Shown here: positions 9,015-19,057 of the stretch, one piece after another
Layout of the letters: each line of letters begins with the position of its first letter
How positions within the stretch are numbered: the first letter of the stretch is position 1
Assembly (NCBI RefSeq): GCF_038397775.1
Contig: NZ_CP151650.1
Coordinates: 3,534,001-3,598,000, forward strand
Direction: 5' to 3'
Source of the DNA: Pseudomonas sp. RC10
GTDB lineage: Bacteria > Pseudomonadota > Gammaproteobacteria > Pseudomonadales > Pseudomonadaceae
Length of the DNA: 64,000 nucleotides
Notes under the pieces: model-generated
What the model was told of the DNA's origin: nothing
What the model saw: the letters and a program-made list of their open reading frames with translations, nothing else
Database searches by the model: none
Program-made: the position numbers and the translations under genes

Positions 9015-10139
9015 ATGTACCTCGTTGAATTTCAGCACGAGCGCAAAGCCCTGATCGACGCCCAGGTGCGGACGGATCGGTTGCAGCTGCTGTTCAGGCA
9101 AACGGTTTTCTCCGTGCTGGGCAGTTTTCTGGCTGCCGTGATGCTGAGTTGGCTGTGCTGGAGCCGGATCGATCACGCGCTGGTGTTTGGCTGGCTGATG
9201 CCATTGGGCGCGTCCACCGCGCTGAGGGTGGCGCTGCTGGTCACGTATTTTCGCAGCCCTGTCGTCAGGCGCACCCCTGAATGCTGGGAGCTCAAATACT
9301 GGCTGACGCTGGTGCTGTCCGCGACGATCTGGGGGTTAGGCGCGCTGGCGTTGATGCGCTCCGATGACCTGCTGATCCAGGCCCTGGTGTTGCTGTTTAC
9401 GGTGGGGATGTCGGTCAGCGCCGTGTCCTGTTATTCGGCGTATCGCTCGATGACCATCGTGTCCATCGGGCTGGTCTTGCTGCCGTGTTCGCTCTGGCTG
9501 CTGTTTCAACAGGGCACGATGCAGGTGGGCATGGCCTTGCCGTCGCTGGTGTTCGCGTCTTTCGTGATCACTGCCACCCGCAGACTGTCCGAGGCGATGG
9601 AGACGGCGTTTCGCCTGACCCGGGAAATGGAGCACGCTCGCGACATCGCCAATCAGGCGGCGCAAACCGATGAACTCACCGGGATGAAGAACCGTCGAGC
9701 GTTTTTCCATCATGCCGAGCAGACGTACGCGCACGGCAAACGCAACCGCCAGCCGATCAGTGCGCTGATGCTGGACATCGACCACTTCAAGCGGATCAAC
9801 GATTCTTATGGGCATCAGGCCGGGGATCAGGTGTTGCGGCAGATCGGGGTCGTGATCAGCGAGTGCGCGAAAGAGGGCGACATTTGCGGTCGGCTGGGCG
9901 GCGAAGAGTTCGCGCTGCTGCTGATCGACACGTCCCTCATTGCCGCCGAGGTACGGGCCGAGCAACTGCGCCAAACCATCTCGCGGCTGTGCTGTGATCA
10001 CGGGGAAGTGATCACCGCCAGCATTGGCGTGGCGTCGATGGGGGCGGAAGGGCAGAGCGTTCATGCGTTGCTCAACGACGCGGACAAAGCGCTGTTCCGG
10101 GCCAAGGCGCAGGGGCGTAATCAGACGGCGTTGGCGTGA
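9015..10139 (+). CDS. Membrane-bound GGDEF diguanylate cyclase
   Basis: The 374-residue protein has about six hydrophobic segments between residues 30 and 195, then a linker and a GGDEF domain beginning TDELTGMKNRRAF. The active-site motif is GGEEF, a functional variant, so synthesis of cyclic di-GMP is predicted. The position of the usual inhibitory RxxD site five residues upstream reads KEGD, so product inhibition may be weak. The N-terminal sensor resembles a generic MASE-type membrane module, but I cannot name the class. There is no neighbouring partner gene; both sides are repeat-containing intergenic DNA. Confidence 0.9.
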   Translation: MYLVEFQHERKALIDAQVRTDRLQLLFRQTVFSVLGSFLAAVMLSWLCWSRIDHALVFGWLMPLGASTALRVALLVTYFRSPVVRRTPECWELKYWLTLVLSATIWGLGALALMRSDDLLIQALVLLFTVGMSVSAVSCYSAYRSMTIVSIGLVLLPCSLWLLFQQGTMQVGMALPSLVFASFVITATRRLSEAMETAFRLTREMEHARDIANQAAQTDELTGMKNRRAFFHHAEQTYAHGKRNRQPISALMLDIDHFKRINDSYGHQAGDQVLRQIGVVISECAKEGDICGRLGGEEFALLLIDTSLIAAEVRAEQLRQTISRLCCDHGEVITASIGVASMGAEGQSVHALLNDADKALFRAKAQGRNQTALA

Positions 10140-10186
10140 GGAGCGGTTTGTCCAGACAAACGCGTGCGTGTCAGACAGACCGCCTT

Positions 10187-10421
10187 CGCTGCCGTCGTAA
10201 CCTCCGGCGTCTCCCACAGGGTCTGAGGTGCGCCGGCTGGTGGCGTGCGCATTTGATGAAGGTTATCGACGCAATCGTCCGGACGTCATCCCTGCACCGG
10301 CCGAACACAAACCTGTAGGAGCAGCCGGAGGTTACGACGGCCGCGAAGGCGGTGTATCAGGCGAGGCGTTCGTTACTGTCCCGACGCTATCGCTGCCGTC
10401 GTAACCTCCGGCGTTCCCCAC
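10187..10421. repeat. Cluster of GCCGGAGGTTACGACGGC-type REP elements
   Basis: Three copies occur: one reverse copy near 10187-10219, one forward near 10312-10350 and one reverse near 10388-10421, the last two forming an inverted pair. They occupy most of the gap before the GapN-like gene. Confidence 0.85.
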
Positions 10422-10557
10422 GGGGTTCCTTGCTCGGCCTTGAAATCGTGACCCCTTCTGTCACACCCCCGTGACATTCCCCCTGACTCTTTTCATTCTC
10501 TTCAAGCTGTGGCGTAGTGTCTGGCGCACATTGGCCGACTGGAAGAGGTAAAGAGCG

Positions 10558-12183
10558 ATGACCCTGCAAAACCAACTGGACAACCTGTACCCGCGTGCCG
10601 AGGACATCCCCGAGCAGTTCCGCGCAGGCCCTGTCATCGAGCAGCGGGATTACCTGGTCAACGGCGTGTTGCATCAGTGGCAGGGGCCATTGGCGCCGGT
10701 GCTCAGTCCGGTGTCGCTGAAGACCGACGCAGGCCTTGAAGACGTGATCCTGGGCAGCACGCCGCTGATGGACGCCGACACCGCGATGACCGCCCTTGAT
10801 GCGGCCGTCAAAGCCTATGACCGAGGGCAGGGTGCCTGGCCGACCATGCGCGTCGTGGACCGTATTCATCACGTCGAAACCTTCCTCAAAAAAATGCGCG
10901 AACAGCGCGAGGCCGTCGTGACCCTGCTGATGTGGGAGATCGGCAAGAACCTCAAGGACTCGCAGAAAGAGTTTGACCGCACCTGCGACTACATCGTCGA
11001 CACCATCAACGCGCTCAAGGAGCTGGACCGTCGCTCCAGCCGCTTCGAGCTTGAACAAGACACCCTCGGCCAGATTCGGCGCGTGCCGCTGGGCGTGACC
11101 CTGTGCATGGGGCCCTACAACTACCCGCTGAACGAAACCTTCACCACGCTGATTCCGGCGCTGATCATGGGCAACACCGTGGTCTTCAAACCGGCCAAGT
11201 TCGGCGTGCTGCTGATCCGTCCGTTGCTCGAAGCCTTCCGCGACAGCTTCCCCGCCGGCGTGATCAACGTTATCTACGGCAGCGGCCGCGAGACCGTCAG
11301 TGCGCTGATGGCCAGCGGCAAGATCGACGTCTTCGCCTTCATCGGCACCAATAAGGCCGCCAGCGCCCTGAAAAAACTGCACCCCAAGCCACACCGCTTG
11401 CGCGCGGCACTGGGCCTGGACGCGAAGAACCCGGGCATCGTGCTGCCCGACGTCAATCTCGACAATGCCGTGACCGAAGCCATCACCGGCTCGCTGTCGT
11501 TCAATGGCCAGCGTTGCACCGCGCTGAAAATCCTGTTCGTGCACGAAAACGTGGTGGGCAGTTTCCTTGAGAAGTTCGAGGAAAAACTCGCCCAGCTGAA
11601 ACCGGGCATGCCGTGGGAGCCGGGGGTTTCCCTGACGCCGCTGCCGGAACCGGGCAAGACCGACTACCTGCAAGGCCTGGTGGATGACGCCGTGAGCAAA
11701 GGCGCCAAAGTGGTCAACGAAGGCGGCGCCACGACCCATCGGCAGTTTTTCTACCCGGCGGTGCTGTACCCGGTGACACCGGACATGCGCGTCTACCACG
11801 AAGAACAGTTCGGGCCGGTGGTGCCGGTGGTGGCGTACCGCGATCTGGAAACCGTCATTGAGTACGTGCTGGACTCGGATTTCGGCCAGCAGTTGAGCAT
11901 CTTCGGCAACGACTCCAAGCAGGTCGGGCGACTGGTCGATGCGTTCGCCAATCAGGTAGGCCGCATCAACATCAACGCCCAGTGCCAGCGCGGGCCGGAC
12001 AGCTTCCCGTTCAACGGCCGCAAGAACTCGGCCGAAGGCACGCTTTCGGTAGACGATGCCCTGCGCGTGTTCTCGATCCGCACACTGGTCGCAACCAAGT
12101 TCCAGGAGAACAACAAAGCGCTGATCAGCGACATCATCCACAACCGTGAGTCGAGCTTCCTGACCACTGATTACATTTTTTGA
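10558..12183 (+). CDS. NADP-dependent glyceraldehyde-3-phosphate dehydrogenase-like aldehyde dehydrogenase
   Basis: The 541-residue protein belongs to the aldehyde dehydrogenase superfamily, closest in feel to non-phosphorylating GapN. It has the oxyanion asparagine in GPYNYPLN (N188), the coenzyme lysine in VVFKPAKF and the catalytic cysteine in FNGQRC (C320). The usual LELGGKNP motif carrying the general-base glutamate reads LGLDAKNP at about residues 285-292, so that glutamate is absent. GapN oxidises glyceraldehyde-3-phosphate directly to 3-phosphoglycerate with NADP, giving NADPH. The odd motif leaves some doubt on activity or substrate. It is a single-gene unit between repeats and lemA. 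Confidence 0.8.
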   Translation: MTLQNQLDNLYPRAEDIPEQFRAGPVIEQRDYLVNGVLHQWQGPLAPVLSPVSLKTDAGLEDVILGSTPLMDADTAMTALDAAVKAYDRGQGAWPTMRVVDRIHHVETFLKKMREQREAVVTLLMWEIGKNLKDSQKEFDRTCDYIVDTINALKELDRRSSRFELEQDTLGQIRRVPLGVTLCMGPYNYPLNETFTTLIPALIMGNTVVFKPAKFGVLLIRPLLEAFRDSFPAGVINVIYGSGRETVSALMASGKIDVFAFIGTNKAASALKKLHPKPHRLRAALGLDAKNPGIVLPDVNLDNAVTEAITGSLSFNGQRCTALKILFVHENVVGSFLEKFEEKLAQLKPGMPWEPGVSLTPLPEPGKTDYLQGLVDDAVSKGAKVVNEGGATTHRQFFYPAVLYPVTPDMRVYHEEQFGPVVPVVAYRDLETVIEYVLDSDFGQQLSIFGNDSKQVGRLVDAFANQVGRININAQCQRGPDSFPFNGRKNSAEGTLSVDDALRVFSIRTLVATKFQENNKALISDIIHNRESSFLTTDYIF

Positions 12184-12285
12184 TCGCCGGGTTTATCACA
12201 GGGTTCCCTGATGTGTCTCGCAGCGACTTGGGCTAAGATTCCGCAGCCCACGTCGCTGTAGTCATTGCACCTCAAGGAAGTCAGC

Positions 12286-12882
12286 ATGAGCGTCTCCGCT
12301 ATCGTTTTTCTGGTTGTCGTCGTCGGTTCGGTGGTCTACGTCATCGGCGTCTACAACCGACTTGTCCTGTTGCGTAACCGCTTCAAGAATGCCTTCGCCC
12401 AGATCGAAGTGCAGCTCAAGCGTCGTCACGACCTGATCCCCAATCTGGTCGAAACCGCCAAAGCCTACCTCGCCCATGAACGCGACACCCTGGAGTCGGT
12501 GATCAGTGCGCGCAATCAGGCGGTGGCCGGCCTCAAGGCAGCATCCGGTCAGCCCGGAGATGAACAACGCATGGCGCAACTGGGGAGTGCCGAAGGGGCG
12601 TTGACCAGCGCGATGGGTCGCCTGAACGTGACGATGGAAGCCTACCCGGACCTCAAGGCCTCGCAGAACATGCAGCAGCTCAGCGAAGAGCTGACCAGCA
12701 CCGAAAACAAGGTGGCGTTTGCCCGTCAGGCTTACAACGACGCGGTGATGGAATACAACACCTACAAACAGTCCTTCCCGCCGGTGTTTTTCGCCGCCAA
12801 CTTCGGTCACAAGGCCGATGCCGGTGTGCTGGAGTTCGCCGACACCGCGCAGATTCAGGCCGTGCCCAAGGTGGCGTTTTAA
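12286..12882 (+). CDS. lemA: LemA family protein
   Basis: The 198-residue protein has an N-terminal membrane segment (about residues 3-23) followed by a long helical domain with the LemA hallmark YNRLVLLRNRFKNAFAQIEV and QLKRRHDLIPNLVETAK. The ATG at 12286 is preceded by AAGGAAG five bases upstream; the longer TTG-start version is not needed. LemA proteins are membrane-linked helical bundles of poorly defined function, often encoded beside membrane proteases. Here an M48 protease follows 24 bp later. Confidence 0.9.
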   Translation: MSVSAIVFLVVVVGSVVYVIGVYNRLVLLRNRFKNAFAQIEVQLKRRHDLIPNLVETAKAYLAHERDTLESVISARNQAVAGLKAASGQPGDEQRMAQLGSAEGALTSAMGRLNVTMEAYPDLKASQNMQQLSEELTSTENKVAFARQAYNDAVMEYNTYKQSFPPVFFAANFGHKADAGVLEFADTAQIQAVPKVAF

Positions 12883-12906
12883 TCGACCCACCGCAGGGAC
12901 CGCGTG

Positions 12907-14796
12907 ATGAACTTCTTCGAGCAGCAAGACCGCGCCCGACGCAACACCGGGCGGCTGGTGCTGTTGATGACGCTGGCGGTCACCAGTCTGGTGGCCTTGA
13001 CCAGCCTGGCCGTGAGCGTTGGCCTGCAATTCATGGCCGACAGCGGCAGTAAACACCGAACCTTGCACGTGGCCTGGAACCTGGTGCCCGCGATTGCGCT
13101 GGTGACGGTGCTGGTGATCCTCTTGGCGTCGTTGTACAAAAGCCGCCAGCTTCAGGGCGGCGGCAAGGCGATTGCCGAGCGCCTGGGCGGGCGGCTGATC
13201 AACCTAACGCAGCACAACGACGACGAGCGCAAGGTGCTCAATGTGGTCGAGGAAATGGCCATTGCCTCGGGCAGTCCTGTGCCGCCGGTCTATCTGATCG
13301 ACGACACCAGCATCAACGCCTTCGCCGCCGGATTGACCCCGCAAGACGCCGTGATCGGCATTACCCGGGGTGCGATTTGCCTGCTGTCGCGGGAAGAACT
13401 GCAAGGGGTGATTGCCCATGAGTTCAGCCACATTCACAACGGCGACATGCGCCTGAACACCCGGCTGGTCTCGGTGCTACACGGGATACTGGTGATCGGG
13501 CTGATCGGCGAGTTCGGCATGCGCAGCGCGAAAGACGGCGAAAAAGCCGCGCTGCCCTTGTTTTTCGTCGGCGCGACGCTGTGGGTGCTGGGCTATACCG
13601 GCACGTTTTTCGGCAATTGGATCAAGGCCGCGGTCAGCCGGGAGCGGGAGTTTCTCGCCGATGCCTCCGCCGTGCAGTTCACCCGGGACCCGGCCACCAT
13701 CGGCGGTGCGCTGAAAAAGATTGGCGGGTACGGGCAAGGCTCGAACTTGCAAGCGAGTCACGCACCCGAGTTCAGCCATCTGTATTTCGCAGCGGGGGTG
13801 GCGGCTTATGTAGAGGGGTTCATGGCCACGCACCCGCCGCTGAAGAAACGCATTCGACGCATCGAGCCGCAGTGGGACGGCGTGTTTCCCGAGGTGGTGT
13901 GGCCGACTGCTTACACGCACTTTCCTGCGACGCCGCCTGTGCGTGTACCGACCGAATACAACGGGTTGAACCTGACCCTTGCCGGGATCGAAGAATCGCT
14001 GGCCTCGATTGGCGATCCGAAACCGGTGCACCGGGCCTTGGCTCAAGGCGCGTTGGCCCGACTGGACGGGCTGCTTTATGACGCCGCACACCACGAGATC
14101 GGGGCGCAAGCGCTGGTATACGGCCTGTTGCTGTCGTCCGACGCCGCGATGAGGGAGCAGCAATTGCAGCTTCTGAAACCCCGGATCGAGGCGCGACTGG
14201 AGGATCGTTTGCGGCGTCTGGTCACGCCGTTGCAACGACTGGATCAAGACCTGCGCCTGCCGCTGATTGACCTCGCGATCCCGGCGCTCAAACAGATGAA
14301 TACGCAGGCCATCGCCAGGTTCACGGACAGCATGACGCTGTTGATCAAGGCGGATCAGCGGATCGAAATGTGGGAATGGACGCTGCTGCGGATCGTCGAA
14401 CGCAGCTTGAATCCACCGCGTCAACGCCAGGCGAAATACGATCTCGTGCAGTTGGGCGATGACGTGGGTGTTCTGTTAAGCGCATTGGCCAGGGCAGGCC
14501 ATGACAACCCGGATCAGGCGCAGGCAGCGTTCGTGCATGCCCGCGCCAGTTTGCCAGTGCCTCTCGCCGGTCTGGAAATGGCCGCGCCGGCAGGCCTGAA
14601 ATCCTTGGCCACGTCCGTCAGCCGCCTGAACCTTTTGTGGCCGTTGCAAAAGCCGCAACTGCTCAAGGCCATGGCCCGCTGCGTCGAACACGACGGACGG
14701 GTCACCGCGGCCGAAGCCGAATTGATGCGCGCCGTCGCCGACATCCTCGATTGCCCATTGCCGCCGATTGCCGGGTCCGGTCTGACGCACCCCTGA
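12907..14796 (+). CDS. M48 family membrane zinc metalloprotease (HtpX-like)
   Basis: This 629-residue protein has two hydrophobic segments near residues 17-45 and 60-77, then the M48 catalytic site AHEFSH (H171, E172, H175) and the third ligand region EREFLADA. More membrane-type sequence lies around residues 190-240. HtpX-like proteases degrade damaged membrane proteins. The C-terminal 300 or so residues form a long helical extension not found in short HtpX. The gene follows lemA closely, a pairing seen widely in Pseudomonas. The ATG at 12907 is preferred over the adjacent GTG at 12904. Confidence 0.9.
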   Translation: MNFFEQQDRARRNTGRLVLLMTLAVTSLVALTSLAVSVGLQFMADSGSKHRTLHVAWNLVPAIALVTVLVILLASLYKSRQLQGGGKAIAERLGGRLINLTQHNDDERKVLNVVEEMAIASGSPVPPVYLIDDTSINAFAAGLTPQDAVIGITRGAICLLSREELQGVIAHEFSHIHNGDMRLNTRLVSVLHGILVIGLIGEFGMRSAKDGEKAALPLFFVGATLWVLGYTGTFFGNWIKAAVSREREFLADASAVQFTRDPATIGGALKKIGGYGQGSNLQASHAPEFSHLYFAAGVAAYVEGFMATHPPLKKRIRRIEPQWDGVFPEVVWPTAYTHFPATPPVRVPTEYNGLNLTLAGIEESLASIGDPKPVHRALAQGALARLDGLLYDAAHHEIGAQALVYGLLLSSDAAMREQQLQLLKPRIEARLEDRLRRLVTPLQRLDQDLRLPLIDLAIPALKQMNTQAIARFTDSMTLLIKADQRIEMWEWTLLRIVERSLNPPRQRQAKYDLVQLGDDVGVLLSALARAGHDNPDQAQAAFVHARASLPVPLAGLEMAAPAGLKSLATSVSRLNLLWPLQKPQLLKAMARCVEHDGRVTAAEAELMRAVADILDCPLPPIAGSGLTHP

Positions 14797-14968
14797 GGCT
14801 GTGGTAAACGCCGGAGGGGCTTTGAGATTGCCGTTGCCATAAGGCAGGCCCTTGAGACGCATGTTTACACCCGGGCATGGTGTCCATTACCGTGCGAGAC
14901 AGTTATTTGGCAGAACCTTGCGGATGTCTGCCTACGCCCCACTTTTTCATTGCTGACTGGACACCCCT

Positions 14969-15595
14969 TTGGTTGAAGCTACCCCCGAGTCGATTGCCCT
15001 CTCTACGTCATCGTTGCCGTCCGTCAGCGTGTTGCAACAGCTGCGCACGGCCACTGCGGTGCAGCACAAGGCGCTGGAGGCACGACTGCCGTTGACGAGC
15101 CCCGACCTCGATCGTTCCACCTATGCGCGCATCATCAAGGCCTATTACGGTTTCCATGTGCCGCTGCAGCACAGCATCGAGCGTTTTCTGGATGCCGCCC
15201 CTGACCCCGCACGGCACAAAATCCCCGCGCTGATCAAAGACCTTCACGCCTTGGGCCTGACCCGCGAGCAGGTCGACGTTTTGCCCCTCTGCACTGAATT
15301 ACCCGTCATCGACAGCGAAGCGCGCTTGCTGGGCGTGATGTACGTGATGGAAGGCGCGACGCTGGGCGGACAGGTGCTGCGGCGGATCGTCGCCGACCGG
15401 CTGGGCATCGACGCCGACACCGGCGGTGAGTTTCTTGACGTGTATGGCCGAGACACCGGGCGGTTATGGAAAGCATTTCTGGCCCGCCTGGCCGACTTCG
15501 ATCATCCTGACGAAAACCCATGGGTGGTGGATGCGGCATGCGACACCTTCGCCCGCTTCGAGCACTGGCTGGATCGCGCAGGCGTTTTGAAATGA
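14969..15595 (+). CDS. bphO: Biliverdin-producing heme oxygenase BphO
   Basis: The 208-residue protein has the heme oxygenase fold, with the proximal histidine in AVQHKALEARL and the distal-helix glycines in YVMEGATLGGQVL. It opens heme to biliverdin, the chromophore of the phytochrome encoded next. Its stop overlaps the bphP start as ATGA, so the two are translationally coupled. The start is uncertain: no ATG precedes the conserved region, and TTG at 14969 or a downstream GTG/TTG would have to serve. Confidence 0.93.
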   Translation: MVEATPESIALSTSSLPSVSVLQQLRTATAVQHKALEARLPLTSPDLDRSTYARIIKAYYGFHVPLQHSIERFLDAAPDPARHKIPALIKDLHALGLTREQVDVLPLCTELPVIDSEARLLGVMYVMEGATLGGQVLRRIVADRLGIDADTGGEFLDVYGRDTGRLWKAFLARLADFDHPDENPWVVDAACDTFARFEHWLDRAGVLK

Positions 15596-17814
15596 ACCCC
15601 ACTCCCGAACACACTTTGGAATCGTTGCTGCACAACTGCGCTGACGAGCCCATTCGCATCCCTGGTGCCATCCAGCCCCATGGCGTGCTGTTGACCCTCG
15701 ACGAAACCTCCTGGACCGTCCAGCAAGCGAGCGCCAATGCTTCCTTGCTGCTGGGCGGCGCCGATGACCTGCGTGCCGGCCAGCCGCTGTCGATCTGGCT
15801 CGGCGTGGATCAGGCCGACGCCCTGCGTGAGGCCGTGGCCACCGGCCCGCTGGACGACATCAATCCGCTGCGCCTGCGCTGTGGTGGGCAGTGGGCAGAC
15901 GGCTTGATCCATCGGCATGACGGCCTGTTGTTCCTCGAACTGGAACCCGTCGATGAGCAGGCTGTGCTGCCGCCGCTGGACCATCACCTGAGCCGGACCC
16001 TGCGTCGTCTGCAATCGGCGAAAACCCTGGCTGAGCTGTACGACATCAGCGTCAACGAAATTCGCGCATTGACTGGCTATGACCGGGTGCTGATCTACCG
16101 TTTCCAGGAACAAGGGCACGGTCAGGTCATCGCCGAGTCCGCCACCCCTGAACTCGATGCCTATCAGGGCCTGTTCTTTCCAGCCAGTGACATCCCCGAG
16201 CAAGCCCGCGAGCTCTACCGCCTCAATTGGCTGCGGATCATTCCTGACGCCGCCTACGTGCCCGTACCGATGGTGCCTGCGCTGCGCCCGGACACCGGCC
16301 AGCCGCTGGACATGAGTTACGCGGTGCTGCGCAGCGTTTCGCCGATTCACTGCCAGTACATGCAAAACATGGGCGTACGGTCGTCGATGAGCATTTCGTT
16401 GCTCAAGGACGAGCAACTGTGGGGGCTGATCAGTTGCGGAAACCGCGAACCCTTGCAAGTGCCTCACGCCTTGCGCGCTGCCTGCCAGACCATCGGCCAG
16501 GTGCTGTCGATGCAGATCAGCGCCCTGGAGGGTGTGCAGGCACAGCGTCAGCGCCAGGCCAAGGACAGCCTTCTGGCAACGCTGGCCCAAGCGATGGTCG
16601 ACGCCGAGGGCGACGTTTATCACGGTCTGGTGGCGCAAGCTGACGACCTCTTGGCATTAGCCGACGCCAGCGGTGCGGCGGTCATCATCGAGCAGGACAT
16701 TCACCTGTTCGGCCAGTGCCCGACCCCTGAACAGGTGCAATTGCTGCTGGGCTGGGTCCAGCAGCAATCGTCTCCGGTGGTCGAAACGTCGAGTCTGAGC
16801 CGTCTGTTTCCCGACGCGACAGCGTATCAGCGGATTGCCAGTGGCCTGCTGGCGTTCACGCTGCCCAAACCGGTCGACAACGGCGTGCTCTGGTTCCGTC
16901 CGGAAATCAGGGACAGCGTGCAGTGGAGCGGCAACCCGGACGCGTCCAAGGTGCTGGTGGGCAACCGCTTGCAGCCCAGGGAATCGTTCGAAGTCTGGAA
17001 GCAACAGGTGGAAGGCACGTCCCGGCTGTGGAGCGTCGGCGATGTGTATGCCGTGTCCGACTTGCGGCGCTCGGCATTGGAGTCGGACCTGTCACGGCAA
17101 GTGCTGCGGGAGAAAGACGCTGTGCGGGCAAGGGATGAGCTGGTCGCAGTGGTCTCCCACGACTTGCGCAGCCCGCTGACGGTCATCGTCATGCAGTGCG
17201 GGATGATGCAACGGGTGATCGCGGCGGACGTCAGCCCTGCGTCGAAACGCCTGAACTCGGCCATCGACACCCTTCAACGGGCGACGGCGCGCATGACCAA
17301 CTTGCTGGAAGATTTGCTCGATACGTCGAAGATCGAGGCCGGGCGGTATTCCATCGACCCGCAGCCGCTGGAATTGAGCCAGTTTTTCGAAGACGCGTGG
17401 TCACTGCTGCTGCCGCTGGCGCTGAACAAATTCATCGACCTGACCTTCACCGGTGAGCCGAACCTAAAGATCATGGCCGACCCTGAGCGGATGTTTCAGG
17501 TGTTGTCGAACCTGGTGGGCAATGCCATCAAGTTCACGCCGAAAGAAGGCCAGATCAGTGTCACCGCGACCGTCGAAGGGGATTTTGTCGCGATCACCGT
17601 CGTCGACTCCGGGCCGGGCATTGCGCCGGAACAGCTGCCCCATGTGTTCGAGCGCTACTGGCGCATCCGCGAAGGCAACCCGAGCGGGACGGGGTTGGGG
17701 CTGTACATCTCGCAAGGGATCGTCAAAGCCCATGGCGGCGAACTGACCGCCAGCAGCGAGCAGGGTGTGGGCAGCACGTTTCGGCTTACCGTGCCGTTGG
17801 TGGCGAGCGCTTGA
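15592..17814 (+). CDS. bphP: Bacteriophytochrome histidine kinase BphP
   Basis: The 740-residue protein carries the biliverdin-binding cysteine C16 before EPIRIPGAIQPHG, the PAS-GAF photosensor with the PASDIP motif (D200) and a PHY domain. The kinase core has H523 in VVSHDLRSPL, then N-box VLSNLVGNAIKF, DSGPGIAP and GTGLGL. It is a red/far-red light sensor that autophosphorylates; no response regulator gene is adjacent, so its partner lies elsewhere. The ATG at 15592 lies in the ATGA overlap with bphO. Confidence 0.96.
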   Translation: MNPTPEHTLESLLHNCADEPIRIPGAIQPHGVLLTLDETSWTVQQASANASLLLGGADDLRAGQPLSIWLGVDQADALREAVATGPLDDINPLRLRCGGQWADGLIHRHDGLLFLELEPVDEQAVLPPLDHHLSRTLRRLQSAKTLAELYDISVNEIRALTGYDRVLIYRFQEQGHGQVIAESATPELDAYQGLFFPASDIPEQARELYRLNWLRIIPDAAYVPVPMVPALRPDTGQPLDMSYAVLRSVSPIHCQYMQNMGVRSSMSISLLKDEQLWGLISCGNREPLQVPHALRAACQTIGQVLSMQISALEGVQAQRQRQAKDSLLATLAQAMVDAEGDVYHGLVAQADDLLALADASGAAVIIEQDIHLFGQCPTPEQVQLLLGWVQQQSSPVVETSSLSRLFPDATAYQRIASGLLAFTLPKPVDNGVLWFRPEIRDSVQWSGNPDASKVLVGNRLQPRESFEVWKQQVEGTSRLWSVGDVYAVSDLRRSALESDLSRQVLREKDAVRARDELVAVVSHDLRSPLTVIVMQCGMMQRVIAADVSPASKRLNSAIDTLQRATARMTNLLEDLLDTSKIEAGRYSIDPQPLELSQFFEDAWSLLLPLALNKFIDLTFTGEPNLKIMADPERMFQVLSNLVGNAIKFTPKEGQISVTATVEGDFVAITVVDSGPGIAPEQLPHVFERYWRIREGNPSGTGLGLYISQGIVKAHGGELTASSEQGVGSTFRLTVPLVASA

Positions 17815-17836
17815 GATGAGTGCCGGTCTGGCGGGC

Positions 17837-18035
17837 GCTGTCGCTGCCGTCGTCCCTCCGGCGTCTCCCACGGGATTGGGGAATGCCTTGAGATGTGTGG
17901 ACGGTGTCGAACCTGTGGGGCAGCGGCTGTTCAACCTCCGCCATGTTCCACGGGATTGGGCTTGACCATGAAATGTGTGGACGGCACCCGACCTGTGGGA
18001 GCCGCCGGAGGGACGACGGCCGCGATGGCGGTGGG
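17837..18035. repeat. Cluster of GCCGGAGG...CGACGGC-type REP elements
   Basis: Copies occur near 17837-17872, a degenerate one near 17912-17952, and one near 17993-18030, in alternating orientation. They fill the gap between bphP and pcaQ; no gene is seen here. Confidence 0.8.
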
Positions 18036-18115
18036 TCAGGCTGCTAAAGGGCTGAAGGCTTTGTTATCGGGGCGAATCGCGTGACGCCCAACTGTTTTAG
18101 AAGGTTTTTCCCACT

Positions 18116-19045
18116 GTGAACATCGACACCCGCATCAAATTCCGCCATCTGCTGTGTTTCCTTGAGGTCGCGAGGCGGGGCAGTCTGGCGAAGGCGGCGG
18201 ACAAACTGACGATCAGTCAACCCGCGCTGTCGAAGACCCTCAAGGAGCTGGAAAGCCTGCTGTCGGCCACGCTGTTCGAGCGCAGCAAGCGCGGCGCGGC
18301 CTTGACCGAAGCGGGGGTGGCGTTCATGCGCTACGCCGGGCCCAGTGTTCAGGCGTTGCGCGAAGGGGTGAACAGCCTGCGGTCGGGCATTCATGAACCG
18401 GTGACGGTGCGTCTGGGGGTGCTGTCGACAGTCGAAAGCCTGCTGGTGCCGGAAGTGATCTGTCGCCTGCACGCCCGGCACCCCTCACTGGTGGTCAGCG
18501 TCGCCACGGGCCCTAGCGCATGCCTGCTGTCTCAACTGCGGCTGGGCGAACTGGACCTGGTGGTCGGGCGCATGACCGACAGCCCACAAATTCTCGGCCT
18601 GAGCTTTGAGCACTTCTACAGCGAATCCATGACCCTGGTGGTGCGGGCAGGCCATCCGCTTCTCGCCGAGGGCGACCGTCGCGCCACACTGGACGACTTT
18701 CCGCTGGTGTTGCCGCTGGCGGGGACCACCATTCGCCAGTTCGCCGACAGCCTGTTCGTGCAACACGGCATTCAGCCCCCTCGGCAGCGTCTGGAAACCC
18801 TGTCCCTGACCCTCAGTCGTCGTTATGTGGTATCCAGCGACGCGGTATGGATCGCACCCTTCGACGCGGTTTGCCAGGATTTGCACAGCGGCGAATTGAT
18901 GGAACTGGAGCTGGGCATGCGCGAACCGGGCGGCTCGGTGGGGCTGTGCAGCAACCCGGCGCTGCCTCTGACGCTGGAGGCGCAGTGGTGTGTAGACGTG
19001 CTGCGGGAGGTGGGGCACGCGTACCGGGAGGGCGATTATTCATAA
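18116..19045 (+). CDS. pcaQ: LysR-type regulator of the protocatechuate operon, PcaQ
   Basis: The 309-residue protein opens with IKFRHLLCFLEVARRGSLAK and a winged helix with the recognition region ISQPALSKTLKELE, typical of PcaQ in the LysR family. The remainder is the effector domain. PcaQ proteins activate protocatechuate genes, using beta-carboxymuconate as the usual coinducer. It is encoded just upstream and in the same direction as pcaHGBC, and a matching dyad lies at 19042-19057. The start is a GTG. Confidence 0.92.
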   Translation: MNIDTRIKFRHLLCFLEVARRGSLAKAADKLTISQPALSKTLKELESLLSATLFERSKRGAALTEAGVAFMRYAGPSVQALREGVNSLRSGIHEPVTVRLGVLSTVESLLVPEVICRLHARHPSLVVSVATGPSACLLSQLRLGELDLVVGRMTDSPQILGLSFEHFYSESMTLVVRAGHPLLAEGDRRATLDDFPLVLPLAGTTIRQFADSLFVQHGIQPPRQRLETLSLTLSRRYVVSSDAVWIAPFDAVCQDLHSGELMELELGMREPGGSVGLCSNPALPLTLEAQWCVDVLREVGHAYREGDYS

Positions 19046-19057
19046 CCAAACGGTTAT
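19042..19057. promoter_or_regulatory. PcaQ operator dyad ATAACC-N4-GGTTAT
   Basis: A perfect inverted repeat ATAACC-AAAC-GGTTAT overlaps the pcaQ stop codon and lies 114 bp before pcaH. It matches the ATAACC-N4-GGTTAA site described for PcaQ in rhizobia except for the last base. Confidence 0.8.
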
